The position numbers and the translations under genes are program-made. Below, piece after piece: positions 4,963 through 10,916 of a stretch of 10,916 nucleotides of DNA; position 1 is the first letter of the stretch, and each line of letters begins with the position of its first letter. The DNA lies in NCBI GenBank assembly GCA_015264885.1, contig JABZYY010000011.1, positions 11,267-22,182 on the forward strand, written 5' to 3'. Under the pieces are notes generated by a model. The model was not told the origin of the DNA. It saw only the letters and a program-made list of their open reading frames with translations, and searched no databases. The DNA is from Streptococcus sp. Lineage in GTDB: Bacteria > Bacillota > Bacilli > Lactobacillales > Aerococcaceae.

Positions 4963-6411
4963 TTTATTCAACTCGTTGACAAGATCAATCATACTCAAAT
5001 CATGCGAGCAGATCACCGTTTTGCCTTTGATTTCTGGAAGAGCAAAGTTACTCAAAATAATCTTATAATCAGATTTTTCTAGAATATCTAAGGAGATTTC
5101 AAGCTGATCATACGTATGATACTCGAAGCGGTTTGCCGCGTTGTGTTCTAAATACGATGCCAAGAATTTTGGATAGTACTCATCAAAGTCGTTTAAGATC
5201 AACACCTTGATTTTTTCTTGCTTGGCTTGCAACTGAGCAACAAGACCTTCCCAGTGCGTGTAGAATGTGTAAATCAAGTGCGAGATATTTCGTTGCCGCT
5301 TCACGTTCTTGATTTCTTGTTGGTACTCTTCAAGAAGTGCTGCAACATCATTGTAGAACTCAGGGGAGAGCGACTTGAAGAAGTTCATCAACGGTTTCTT
5401 CTTATCGAATAAGATGAAGTCTGAGTGCACTTCGATACGCTCTAATTGAGACGTGTTGTGTAAGTGCCACAATAGTAAATCATAGTTTTCGCATTTCAAG
5501 TCATAGCGTTTTTCAAGACTTTGAATATTCGTCACTAATGTATCGAAGGATAAACGGTCACGAACATTTTCCTGACGAGCGGCTGAGAATTCTTCAACGT
5601 TTAGGAAGAAGTGCGGTTGTAAGAAAATTGAGAAGGATTGTTCCAGAATTTCTGGAGTGACTATGATTCCAGTTTCTTTCACGAATTGCTCAACGATTTC
5701 GTTTAGGCCGTCTAATTGATTGTAATAATCATAGAATTTATCTTTAGCTTCGATGTTTTGTACGAAATGCCCTTGATAAGATCGGAAGAAGTTAACCGTG
5801 AAAATCATCTTGAAGACACGGTAACCTTCAAAGCTTTGTGGGAAGTTCGAAGACTTGAAGAGGTCTACTAGAATTTTTTCTAGAGAAGCTTCGTCTACAA
5901 AGTCGAAGGGCCATTCGAAGAAGCCAGTCTTTTCAGCAAAGTATTGAACGAAGAAGAAGCGAATGTCTTGTTCGTTTCCAATGAATTGCAAGTTTTTCTT
6001 CGAGATTTGGAAATCGAATTTTTTCTTTAAACTAGTATTGATTTTTTGAATGTAACGATTCAATGTTGAAGTCGTAATGAACAGTTTTTGTGTCATTTCT
6101 GTAACAGTGGTTTCTTCGTGTAAGAATAATTGTTCCAGAATTTCGTAGCAAATAGAATGTGAATAATAATAAGGATAGACGACTTCGGTACTTAAATTCT
6201 CCGGTAATTCGATACGCACCCCATTCGTTGAGAAGAGGATGTCGAGTCCATCAATTTTATCGCGTAAAAATGCGAGGTCGATTTTGATGGCACGAGTAGA
6301 GACTTTAAAAGTTTTTGCAAGTTCGTCGATATGAACCCAACTATTTGCTTGGACTAAATAGTCGACAATATCGATTTGTCGGTTTTGATTTTTTGAAAGT
6401 AATGCTCTCAT
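4957..6411 (-). CDS. Mga/RofA-like transcriptional regulator
   Basis: A 484-residue protein from the chosen start MRALLSKNQ. A first helix-turn-helix is visible at about 27-53 (HIDELAKTFKVSTRAIKIDL) and a second, Mga-type one at about 101-130 (TVTEMTQKLFITTSTLNRYI). The long middle (about 150-390) is helical and charged, consistent with a PRD-like region. The last 85 or so residues, starting IKVLILNDFDEYYP, look like the EIIB-like fold of Mga/AtxA proteins. That architecture suggests a DNA-binding activator or repressor, perhaps modulated by phosphotransferase-system signals (family knowledge, not shown here). The open frame extends to a GTG at 6447 and has an ATG at 6429, but AAGGGAG (6418-6424) sits 6 nt before the ATG at 6411. 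It is divergent from the branched-chain amino acid transporter and may control it, though Mga-type proteins often act elsewhere. Confidence 0.88.
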   Translation of the reverse strand: MRALLSKNQNRQIDIVDYLVQANSWVHIDELAKTFKVSTRAIKIDLAFLRDKIDGLDILFSTNGVRIELPENLSTEVVYPYYYSHSICYEILEQLFLHEETTVTEMTQKLFITTSTLNRYIQKINTSLKKKFDFQISKKNLQFIGNEQDIRFFFVQYFAEKTGFFEWPFDFVDEASLEKILVDLFKSSNFPQSFEGYRVFKMIFTVNFFRSYQGHFVQNIEAKDKFYDYYNQLDGLNEIVEQFVKETGIIVTPEILEQSFSIFLQPHFFLNVEEFSAARQENVRDRLSFDTLVTNIQSLEKRYDLKCENYDLLLWHLHNTSQLERIEVHSDFILFDKKKPLMNFFKSLSPEFYNDVAALLEEYQQEIKNVKRQRNISHLIYTFYTHWEGLVAQLQAKQEKIKVLILNDFDEYYPKFLASYLEHNAANRFEYHTYDQLEISLDILEKSDYKIILSNFALPEIKGKTVICSHDLSMIDLVNELNKQ

Positions 6412-6417
6412 TTCTTT

Positions 6418-6424
6418 CTCCCTT
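6418..6424 (-). promoter_or_regulatory. ribosome site deciding the regulator start
   Basis: AAGGGAG on the minus strand, 6 nt before the ATG at 6411. The upstream GTG at 6447 lies within about 10 nt of the likely transcription start and has no such site. Confidence 0.6.
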
Positions 6425-6463
6425 TTCATGTTAGTTGTGACACACACTAAATTGCTAAACTAC

Positions 6464-6472
6464 AATATATCA
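6464..6472 (-). promoter_or_regulatory. possible extended -10 promoter of the regulator gene
   Basis: Minus strand TG-A-TATATT, an extended -10, with no good -35 at the usual distance (TACTAT at 17 bp). A start near 6457 would give a leader of about 46 nt. An imperfect dyad, TTAGT at 6431-6435 with ACTAA at 6446-6450, lies in that leader. Confidence 0.4.
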
Positions 6473-6497
6473 CACTTTAGGTGTAAATAGTACCTAT

Positions 6498-6532
6498 TTC
6501 TAACTAGAAAAAAATGAAAATAGTTCTAAGAA
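6498..6532. promoter_or_regulatory. pair of TTCTA-type dyads in the divergent intergenic region
   Basis: TTCTA-AC-TAGAA (6498-6509) and TTCT-A-AGAA (6524-6532) are two short palindromes sharing the same half-site, 26 bp apart start to start. A third, related palindrome, ATAGA-TT-TCTAT (6586-6597), touches the livJ -35. In AT-rich DNA such dyads arise by chance, so this is only a candidate operator set. Confidence 0.25.
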
Positions 6533-6540
6533 TCGTGAAA

Positions 6541-6555
6541 TTGAAAACGATAAAA
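6541..6555 (+). promoter_or_regulatory. cre-like site (CcpA operator)
   Basis: TTGAAAACGATAAAA matches the cre consensus WTGNAARCGNWWWCA at all positions except the next-to-last C. It lies about 42 bp upstream of the livJ -35. CcpA often activates from such an upstream position, and it could also act on the divergent regulator. Substrate and direction of control are inference. Confidence 0.45.
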
Positions 6556-6569
6556 ATGTAAACAAAATA

Positions 6570-6584
6570 TTTTTTCAAAAAAAT
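6570..6584 (+). promoter_or_regulatory. weak CodY-box-like sequence
   Basis: The 15 bases match AATTTTCWGAAAATT at 11 positions. CodY commonly controls branched-chain amino acid uptake in Firmicutes, and the site lies just upstream of the livJ -35. However, matches of this quality are frequent in AT-rich DNA. Confidence 0.2.
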
Positions 6585-6596
6585 TATAGATTTCTA

Positions 6597-6625
6597 TTGC
6601 ATGAATTGTCAGAATATTATATACT
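6597..6625 (+). promoter_or_regulatory. sigma-A promoter of livJ
   Basis: TTGCAT (6597-6602), 17 bp, TATACT (6620-6625). Transcription should start near 6632, giving a leader of about 35 nt before the ATG at 6667. Confidence 0.75.
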
Positions 6626-6655
6626 ACTCTCAAGTTGAAAAATTCATCCATGAAA

Positions 6656-6662
6656 AGAGGGA
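6656..6662 (+). promoter_or_regulatory. ribosome site deciding the livJ start
   Basis: AGAGGGA, 4 nt before the ATG at 6667. The in-frame ATG at 6601 overlaps the -35 box and precedes the predicted transcription start, so it cannot be used from this promoter. Confidence 0.7.
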
Positions 6663-6666
6663 TCTT

Positions 6667-7824
6667 ATGAAATTAAAGAAATTCACATTAGGCGCTGTGG
6701 TTGCAGCGATTTTAGCAGGTTGTGGAAACGCAGCAGATAGTAATACAGTCAAAATCGGAGGGAACTTCGAGTTAACAGGGAACGTAGCGACTTACGGTTC
6801 TTCTATGAACAACGGTGCTCAATTAGCCGTTGAACAAAAAGGGAAGTTATTAGATAAGGAATTAAAATACGTTTCATACGATAACAAATCAGACAAAACA
6901 GAAGTAGCTTCAGTAGCGAAGAAATTAGCTTCTGAAAAAGTGGTCGGCGTAGTCGGACCAGCAACAACAGGGGATGCTTCAGTATCAATCCCAGTAAATG
7001 AACAAGCAAAAATCCCAACAGTCTTCCCAGCAACAACAGGGGACGGCGTAACATTGAAAAACGCAGAAGATGCATCTTCAGTATATGAATACATCTACCG
7101 TGTATGTTTCTCTGACAGCTACCAAGGGGTTGTAGGAGCGAACTTCGTACACAAGAAATTCGGAAATGCTAAAGTAGCTATCTTACAAGATACAGGTAAT
7201 GACTACTCTAAAGGGTTAGCAGATGCCTTTGAAAAAACTTACACTGACAGCAAGATTGGTGGAACAGTTGTCACTCGTGAATACTACCAATCAAAAGACA
7301 CAGACTTCCAAGCAGTATTAACAACATTGAAATCTAAAGACTTCGATGTATTATATGTTCCTGGTTACTACGAAGAAGTTGGTCTAATCATCAAACAAGC
7401 ACGTGAAATGGGTATCACTCAACCAATCGTTGGTGGGGACGGACTTTCAAGTGACAAGTTAGCAGCATTAGCAGGTAATAGCTCAAATCTTTCTAACGTT
7501 TACTACACATCACACTTCTCAACATTAAGTGATGATACAGACGTTCAAGCGTTCGTTAAAGCGTACAAAGAAAAATATGGTGCAAACCCAGATACTTTCG
7601 CCGCTTTAAGTTATGATGCCACTCAATTGTTAATGAAAGCTATCGAAAAAGCAGGCTCAACTGATCCTCAAGCAATCACAAAAGCTTTAGCAGAAACAAA
7701 AGACTTCGATGGTGTCACAGGTACATTCTCAATGGGTGCAGACCACACACCAGTGAAATCAGCAGTTGTCATCGAGTTCCAAAACGGACAAGAAGTAAGT
7801 GCTCAAGAGTACTCAGCTGAGTAA
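6667..7824 (+). CDS. livJ: branched-chain amino acid ABC transporter, substrate-binding lipoprotein
   Basis: A 385-residue precursor starting MKLKKFTLGA, with lipobox LAGC and Cys19 as the lipid anchor. The mature part is a type I periplasmic-binding fold of the Leu/Ile/Val family: VKIGGNFELTG early in the first lobe, VVGVVGPATTGDAS (92-105) at the ligand cleft, then IPTVFPATTGDGVT (116-129), and the usual second lobe with FDVLYVPGYYEEVGLI and ALSYDATQLL. It captures the amino acid outside the cell and delivers it to the LivH/LivM channel. The exact ligand among Leu, Ile, Val or other amino acids is not proven by sequence. It is first in the operon, has a strong promoter, and is followed by a hairpin that should raise its level over the membrane parts. 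The open frame extends back to 6601, but the lipobox, ribosome site and promoter all fix the start at 6667. Confidence 0.95.
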   Translation: MKLKKFTLGAVVAAILAGCGNAADSNTVKIGGNFELTGNVATYGSSMNNGAQLAVEQKGKLLDKELKYVSYDNKSDKTEVASVAKKLASEKVVGVVGPATTGDASVSIPVNEQAKIPTVFPATTGDGVTLKNAEDASSVYEYIYRVCFSDSYQGVVGANFVHKKFGNAKVAILQDTGNDYSKGLADAFEKTYTDSKIGGTVVTREYYQSKDTDFQAVLTTLKSKDFDVLYVPGYYEEVGLIIKQAREMGITQPIVGGDGLSSDKLAALAGNSSNLSNVYYTSHFSTLSDDTDVQAFVKAYKEKYGANPDTFAALSYDATQLLMKAIEKAGSTDPQAITKALAETKDFDGVTGTFSMGADHTPVKSAVVIEFQNGQEVSAQEYSAE

Positions 7825-7846
7825 TTTAGTTTTAACAGTATTTTTT

Positions 7847-7881
7847 AAGAGAGGCACGAAGGGGACTTCCGCCTCTCTTTT
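7847..7881 (+). terminator. attenuating terminator between livJ and livH
   Basis: AAGAGAGGC (7847-7855) pairs with GCCTCTCTT (7871-7879), with an inner GAAG/CTTC helix, followed by a short T run (TTTTCC). The T tract is weak, which fits partial read-through. No separate promoter is evident before livH, so the downstream genes probably depend on read-through. Confidence 0.7.
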
Positions 7882-7917
7882 CCACTAGATAAGGATAGAT
7901 TTGAAAGGAGAAAATAT

Positions 7918-8799
7918 ATGGAGTTGTTAGTTCAACAATTGGTAAACGGGCTTGCAGTCGGAAGTATTTACGCCTTGATTGCGCTTGGGTATACCATGGT
8001 TTATGGGACAATTAAGCTCATTAACTTCGCACACGGTGATGTGTATATGATGGGGGCGTTCATTGGATATTTTGCCGTAATGGTATTGAAGATGAATGTA
8101 TTCGTAGCACTCTTAGTAGCAATGGTTGCCTGTGCGGTTTTAGGGGTTGTGATTGAACGTGTGGCGTACAAGCCGCTTCGTAATTCGACTCGTGTAGCAG
8201 CGTTAATTACGGCTATCGGGGTGTCATACCTATTAGAAAATGCAATGAGTTATTTCTTTGGAGCGGAATCTCGTCCGTTTCCTTCTGACTTCGGAACTGA
8301 AACCATCACATTATTTGGAGACGTTTCTGTAAATGGAAAACAAATTTTGATTTTCGGGGTTACCGTAGTCTTAATGGCGTTATTACAATTTATCGTCCGT
8401 TATACAAAAATGGGGAAAGCCATGCGTGCGGTTGCCGTGGATGAGCAAGCCGCTCAACTCATGGGGATTGACGTAGACGGTGTCATCTCATTTACATTTG
8501 CGCTCGGTTCAGCGCTTGCCGGGATTGCCGGTGTCCTTGTTGGAGTGTACTACAATACGATTTCAACAACAATGGGGATTACAGTCGGATTGAAAGCATT
8601 CGTTGCGGCCGTACTTGGTGGTATCGGTAGCATTCCAGGGGCCATGGTCGGTGGGTACCTCATCGGTCTATTAGAAACAATGGTAAGCTTCTTCGGTTAC
8701 TCACCATATCGTGACGGAGTCGTTTACTTCCTATTATTCATTATTTTAATCGTGTTACCAGCTGGATTGTTTGGTAAAAATGTCAGAGAGAAAGTGTAG
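7918..8799 (+). CDS. livH: branched-chain amino acid ABC transporter, permease LivH
   Basis: A 293-residue integral membrane protein with about eight hydrophobic segments. The N-terminal signature GLAVGSIYALIALGYTMVYG (11-30) followed by KLINFAHGDVYMMGAF (33-48) is characteristic of LivH. The segment ALGSALAGIAGVLVG and the C-terminal GLKAFVAAVLGGIGSIPGAM correspond to the cytoplasmic coupling region that contacts the ATPases. It pairs with LivM to form the channel. Its ribosome site is AAAGGAG, 7 nt before the ATG. The gene follows the attenuator after livJ and ends 9 nt before the livM ATG. Confidence 0.95.
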   Translation: MELLVQQLVNGLAVGSIYALIALGYTMVYGTIKLINFAHGDVYMMGAFIGYFAVMVLKMNVFVALLVAMVACAVLGVVIERVAYKPLRNSTRVAALITAIGVSYLLENAMSYFFGAESRPFPSDFGTETITLFGDVSVNGKQILIFGVTVVLMALLQFIVRYTKMGKAMRAVAVDEQAAQLMGIDVDGVISFTFALGSALAGIAGVLVGVYYNTISTTMGITVGLKAFVAAVLGGIGSIPGAMVGGYLIGLLETMVSFFGYSPYRDGVVYFLLFIILIVLPAGLFGKNVREKV

Positions 8800-8803
8800 G
8801 TGA
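8798..8803 (+). promoter_or_regulatory. ribosome site deciding the livM start
   Basis: AGGTGA overlaps the livH stop codon and sits 5 nt before the ATG at 8809. It matches the anti-Shine-Dalgarno sequence well. The GTG at 8800 lies inside this site and is a less likely start. Confidence 0.55.
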
Positions 8804-8808
8804 AGAAG

Positions 8809-9771
8809 ATGCAAAGATTTCATAAAAAGAATATTCGTTGGACGCTGTTCGCATTAGGAATGTACGCTCTTCTTTTCGTACTTGTACAAACAGGAGTGAT
8901 TAACTTCTATTACGAAAGTACCTTCATTAATATCATGATCAATATCATCTACGCCGTTGGATTGAACCTCATTCTTGGGGTTGCCGGACAATTCTCGCTA
9001 GGGCATGCCGGGTTTATCGCGATTGGTTCTTATAGCGGTGCGATTCTTGGGAAAATGATGAACGGTCTTCCTGGATTATTTGCTGGGATGGCTGTCGGTG
9101 TTGTCATCTCTGTTATCGTCGCGTTCCTTGTTGGATTACCAACGCTTCGTTTAAAAGGGGACTACCTTGCGATTGCGACTCTAGGGGTTGCGGAAATCAT
9201 CCGTGTTGCCGTGACAAATATGAAAATCACAAACGGTGCTGCTGGTATTAGTGGGGTGCCTTTAACAAACACATGGACCATTACGTATATCGCTCTTGTA
9301 GTAACAACGATCTTAATCTTGAACTACACATTCAGTAGTGCAGGTCGTGCCACTTATGCGGTCTTACAAGACGAAATCGCTGCGGAATCGATGGGGGTTC
9401 AAGTCACAAAATATAAAATCTTGGCCTTCGTATTAGGAGCTGCTACTGCAAGTATCGGCGGAACGCTTTCTGCTACAACGCTTGGAGCGGTAACACCAAG
9501 TGACTTCACGTTCATGAAATCAATCGAAGTGTTAATCATCGTGGTATTCGGTGGTATCGGAAGCTTCACAGGTTCATTCGTGGCAGCCGTATTACTTGGA
9601 ATCATCAACCTTGTCCTACAACCATTTGGACAATTACGAATGATCATCTATGCGGTAGCGTTAATCTTAATCATGATTTTCCGTCCAGGTGGATTGCTTG
9701 GGACTTGGGAATTCAAACTAGGAGACTTCAAGTTTTCTATGAAGAAAGAAACAAAGGAGAGTGGGAAGTAA
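8809..9771 (+). CDS. livM: branched-chain amino acid ABC transporter, permease LivM
   Basis: A 320-residue membrane protein from the ATG, or 323 if the GTG at 8800 is used. It is hydrophobic throughout, with GQFSLGHAGF (60-69), LPTLRLKGDYLAIATLG (110-126) and VVFGGIGSFTGSF near the C-terminus, all typical of LivM. It forms the heteromeric channel with LivH. The short Lys-rich tail (KKETKESGK) is cytoplasmic. Its TAA stop shares one base with the livG ATG (TAATG), so livM and livG are translationally coupled. Confidence 0.94.
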   Translation: MQRFHKKNIRWTLFALGMYALLFVLVQTGVINFYYESTFINIMINIIYAVGLNLILGVAGQFSLGHAGFIAIGSYSGAILGKMMNGLPGLFAGMAVGVVISVIVAFLVGLPTLRLKGDYLAIATLGVAEIIRVAVTNMKITNGAAGISGVPLTNTWTITYIALVVTTILILNYTFSSAGRATYAVLQDEIAAESMGVQVTKYKILAFVLGAATASIGGTLSATTLGAVTPSDFTFMKSIEVLIIVVFGGIGSFTGSFVAAVLLGIINLVLQPFGQLRMIIYAVALILIMIFRPGGLLGTWEFKLGDFKFSMKKETKESGK

Positions 9772-10541
9772 TGTTATTAGAAGTTAATGGACTAACAAAA
9801 AACTTTGGCGGACTTTCTGCGGTCTCTAACGTTTCAATGAAAGTAAATAAAGGCGAGTTAATCGGACTCATCGGGCCAAACGGGGCTGGGAAAACGACTT
9901 TCTTCAACTTATTAACAGGGGTTTATGAGCCAACAGAAGGAACAGTTAGCTTAGAAGTAGACGGACAGTTGAAAAGCTTAAACGGACTCGCACCTTACAA
10001 GCGTACAAGCCTAGGAATGGCACGTACCTTCCAAAATATTCGCTTGTTTAAAGATTTAACGGTACTCGAAAATGTAATGATTGCCATGCACGCACACTCG
10101 AGCGATTCATTGTTCTCAACATTATTCCGTACGAAGAAATACTATGATACAGAAGAAAAAATGCGCGAAGAAGCGGTTGAATTGCTAAAGATTTTCGAGT
10201 TAGATACACTCAAAGATGAAAAGGCGAAAAACTTAGCTTATGGGCAACAACGTGAATTGGAAATCGTTCGTGCCTTAGCGACAAAACCAAAAATCTTATT
10301 CTTAGATGAGCCTGCAGCGGGGATGAACCCTCAAGAAACAGCGCAATTAACCGAATTGATTGCCAAAATTCAAAGAGAATTTGATTTAACCGTTGTGTTA
10401 ATCGAACACGATATGTCGCTTGTCATGAAAATCTGCCAACGCATTTACGTGTTGGAATATGGAAGACTGCTTGCAGAAGGAACTCCAGAAGAAATCAAAC
10501 AAAATCCTGCAGTTATTAAAGCGTACTTAGGAGGTGAGTAG
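9771..10541 (+). CDS. livG: branched-chain amino acid ABC transporter, ATPase LivG
   Basis: A 256-residue ABC ATPase. Walker A is GPNGAGKTT (35-43), the Q-loop glutamine is Gln88 in ARTFQNIRLF, the signature is LAYGQQ (155-160), which replaces the general LSGGQ as usual for LivG, Walker B is ILFLDEP (175-181), and the H-loop is His213 in IEHD. The C-terminal extension with GTPEEIKQNPAVIKAYLG is the typical LivG tail. It powers the LivHM channel as a heterodimer with LivF. The open frame extends upstream to 9705 inside livM, but the ATG in TAATG at 9771, with AAAGGAG upstream, gives the canonical N-terminus MLLEVNGLTK. Confidence 0.95.
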   Translation: MLLEVNGLTKNFGGLSAVSNVSMKVNKGELIGLIGPNGAGKTTFFNLLTGVYEPTEGTVSLEVDGQLKSLNGLAPYKRTSLGMARTFQNIRLFKDLTVLENVMIAMHAHSSDSLFSTLFRTKKYYDTEEKMREEAVELLKIFELDTLKDEKAKNLAYGQQRELEIVRALATKPKILFLDEPAAGMNPQETAQLTELIAKIQREFDLTVVLIEHDMSLVMKICQRIYVLEYGRLLAEGTPEEIKQNPAVIKAYLGGE

Positions 10542-10916
10542 ATGTTAGAGGTTAAAAATTTATCAGTTCATTACGGGATGATTCAAGCTGTACGTAATGT
10601 GAATTTTAAAGTTAACGAAGGGGAAATCGTGTCTCTGATTGGGGCAAACGGTGCCGGAAAATCAACCATCTTGAAGACTTTATCAGGGCTCATCCATCCT
10701 TCAGAAGGCGAAATCATATACTTGGGTGAGAATATTGCTTCGACATCTGCGAAGCAAATCGTTGAGAAAGGACTCGTGCAAGTGCCAGAAGGACGTCACG
10801 TATTCCCAGGATTAACGGTAAAAGAAAACCTTGAACTAGGGGCATTTCTACGCAAGGATAAAGAAGAAATTCAAAAAGATATGGAAGCTGTCTTCGAGCG
10901 TTTCCCAATCTTGAAA
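10542..10916 (+). CDS. livF: branched-chain amino acid ABC transporter, ATPase LivF (5' part, cut by window end)
   Basis: The first 125 codons are present and the frame is open to the last base. MLEVKNLSVHYG begins the ABC domain. Walker A is GANGAGKST (34-42) and the Q-loop is Gln80 in QVPEGRHVFPGLTV, the wording typical of LivF. The signature, Walker B and C-terminus lie beyond the window. The ATG follows the livG TAG immediately. AGGAGGTGA (10529-10537), 4 nt upstream inside the end of livG, is a near-perfect ribosome site. It is the partner ATPase of LivG. Confidence 0.94.
   Translation, partial: MLEVKNLSVHYGMIQAVRNVNFKVNEGEIVSLIGANGAGKSTILKTLSGLIHPSEGEIIYLGENIASTSAKQIVEKGLVQVPEGRHVFPGLTVKENLELGAFLRKDKEEIQKDMEAVFERFPILK

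Noticed and set aside
4838..5068. Plus-strand open frame through the terminator
   Set aside because: It runs through the 3' arm of the RNA fold and the terminator and then antisense to the regulator gene; it has no ribosome site.
6601..6666. Longer livJ start at 6601
   Set aside because: It would precede the predicted transcription start and place 22 extra residues before a normal lipoprotein signal peptide.
6803..7094. Two long minus-strand open frames inside livJ
   Set aside because: They are antisense shadows of a certain lipoprotein gene; one is a leucine-rich translation typical of reversed GC-poor codons.
9705..9770. Longer livG start inside livM
   Set aside because: The overlap-coupled TAATG at 9771 gives the standard ABC N-terminus; the upstream part encodes the livM tail in another frame.
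1..10916. CRISPR arrays, tRNA or rRNA genes, transposases
   Set aside because: No regularly spaced repeats, no cloverleaf or rRNA-like sequence and no transposase motifs were seen on either strand.

Overview
The window looks like chromosomal DNA of a low-GC Gram-positive coccus of the order Lactobacillales. The basis is strong AGGAGG-type ribosome sites, lipoprotein signal peptides, an Mga-type regulator, a membrane-fused glycerophosphodiesterase typical of lactic acid bacteria, and AT-rich intergenic DNA with clear sigma-A promoters. A Carnobacteriaceae or Granulicatella-like genus is a guess from protein flavour only.

Layout, left to right. Positions 1-93 hold no convincing gene, but carry an extra copy of a 25-bp sequence that also forms part of the 3' end of the next gene. 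Next is a minus-strand glycerophosphodiester phosphodiesterase with a large membrane domain (94-1878). Divergent from it is a single lipoprotein gene with an internally repeated extracellular domain (2035-3048), its own promoter and a likely bidirectional terminator. Two tightly packed minus-strand genes follow, a DJ-1/PfpI-like protein and a DUF1697 protein (3107-4292), in visibly more AT-rich DNA.

The stretch 4293-4956 has no credible protein gene but is full of structure: a perfect 36-bp palindrome, a 12-bp direct repeat that overlaps a promoter, and above all about 200 nt (4683-4883) that fold into a long two-part basal helix closing a multibranched core. I read the last as a candidate structured non-coding RNA of unknown class. 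A 21-bp perfect hairpin (4920-4962) ends this stretch and the following minus-strand Mga-like regulator (4957-6411).

The right 40% is a branched-chain amino acid ABC transporter in the order livJ-livH-livM-livG-livF, running to the window edge, with livF cut off. livJ has a strong promoter and is followed by a hairpin that probably lets only part of transcription into livHMGF, giving excess binding protein. livM, livG and livF are joined by very short or overlapping junctions. The regulator is divergent from livJ. The shared intergenic region carries a near-consensus cre (CcpA) site, a weak CodY-like match and short dyads, so the regulator and global carbon/amino-acid control may meet there.
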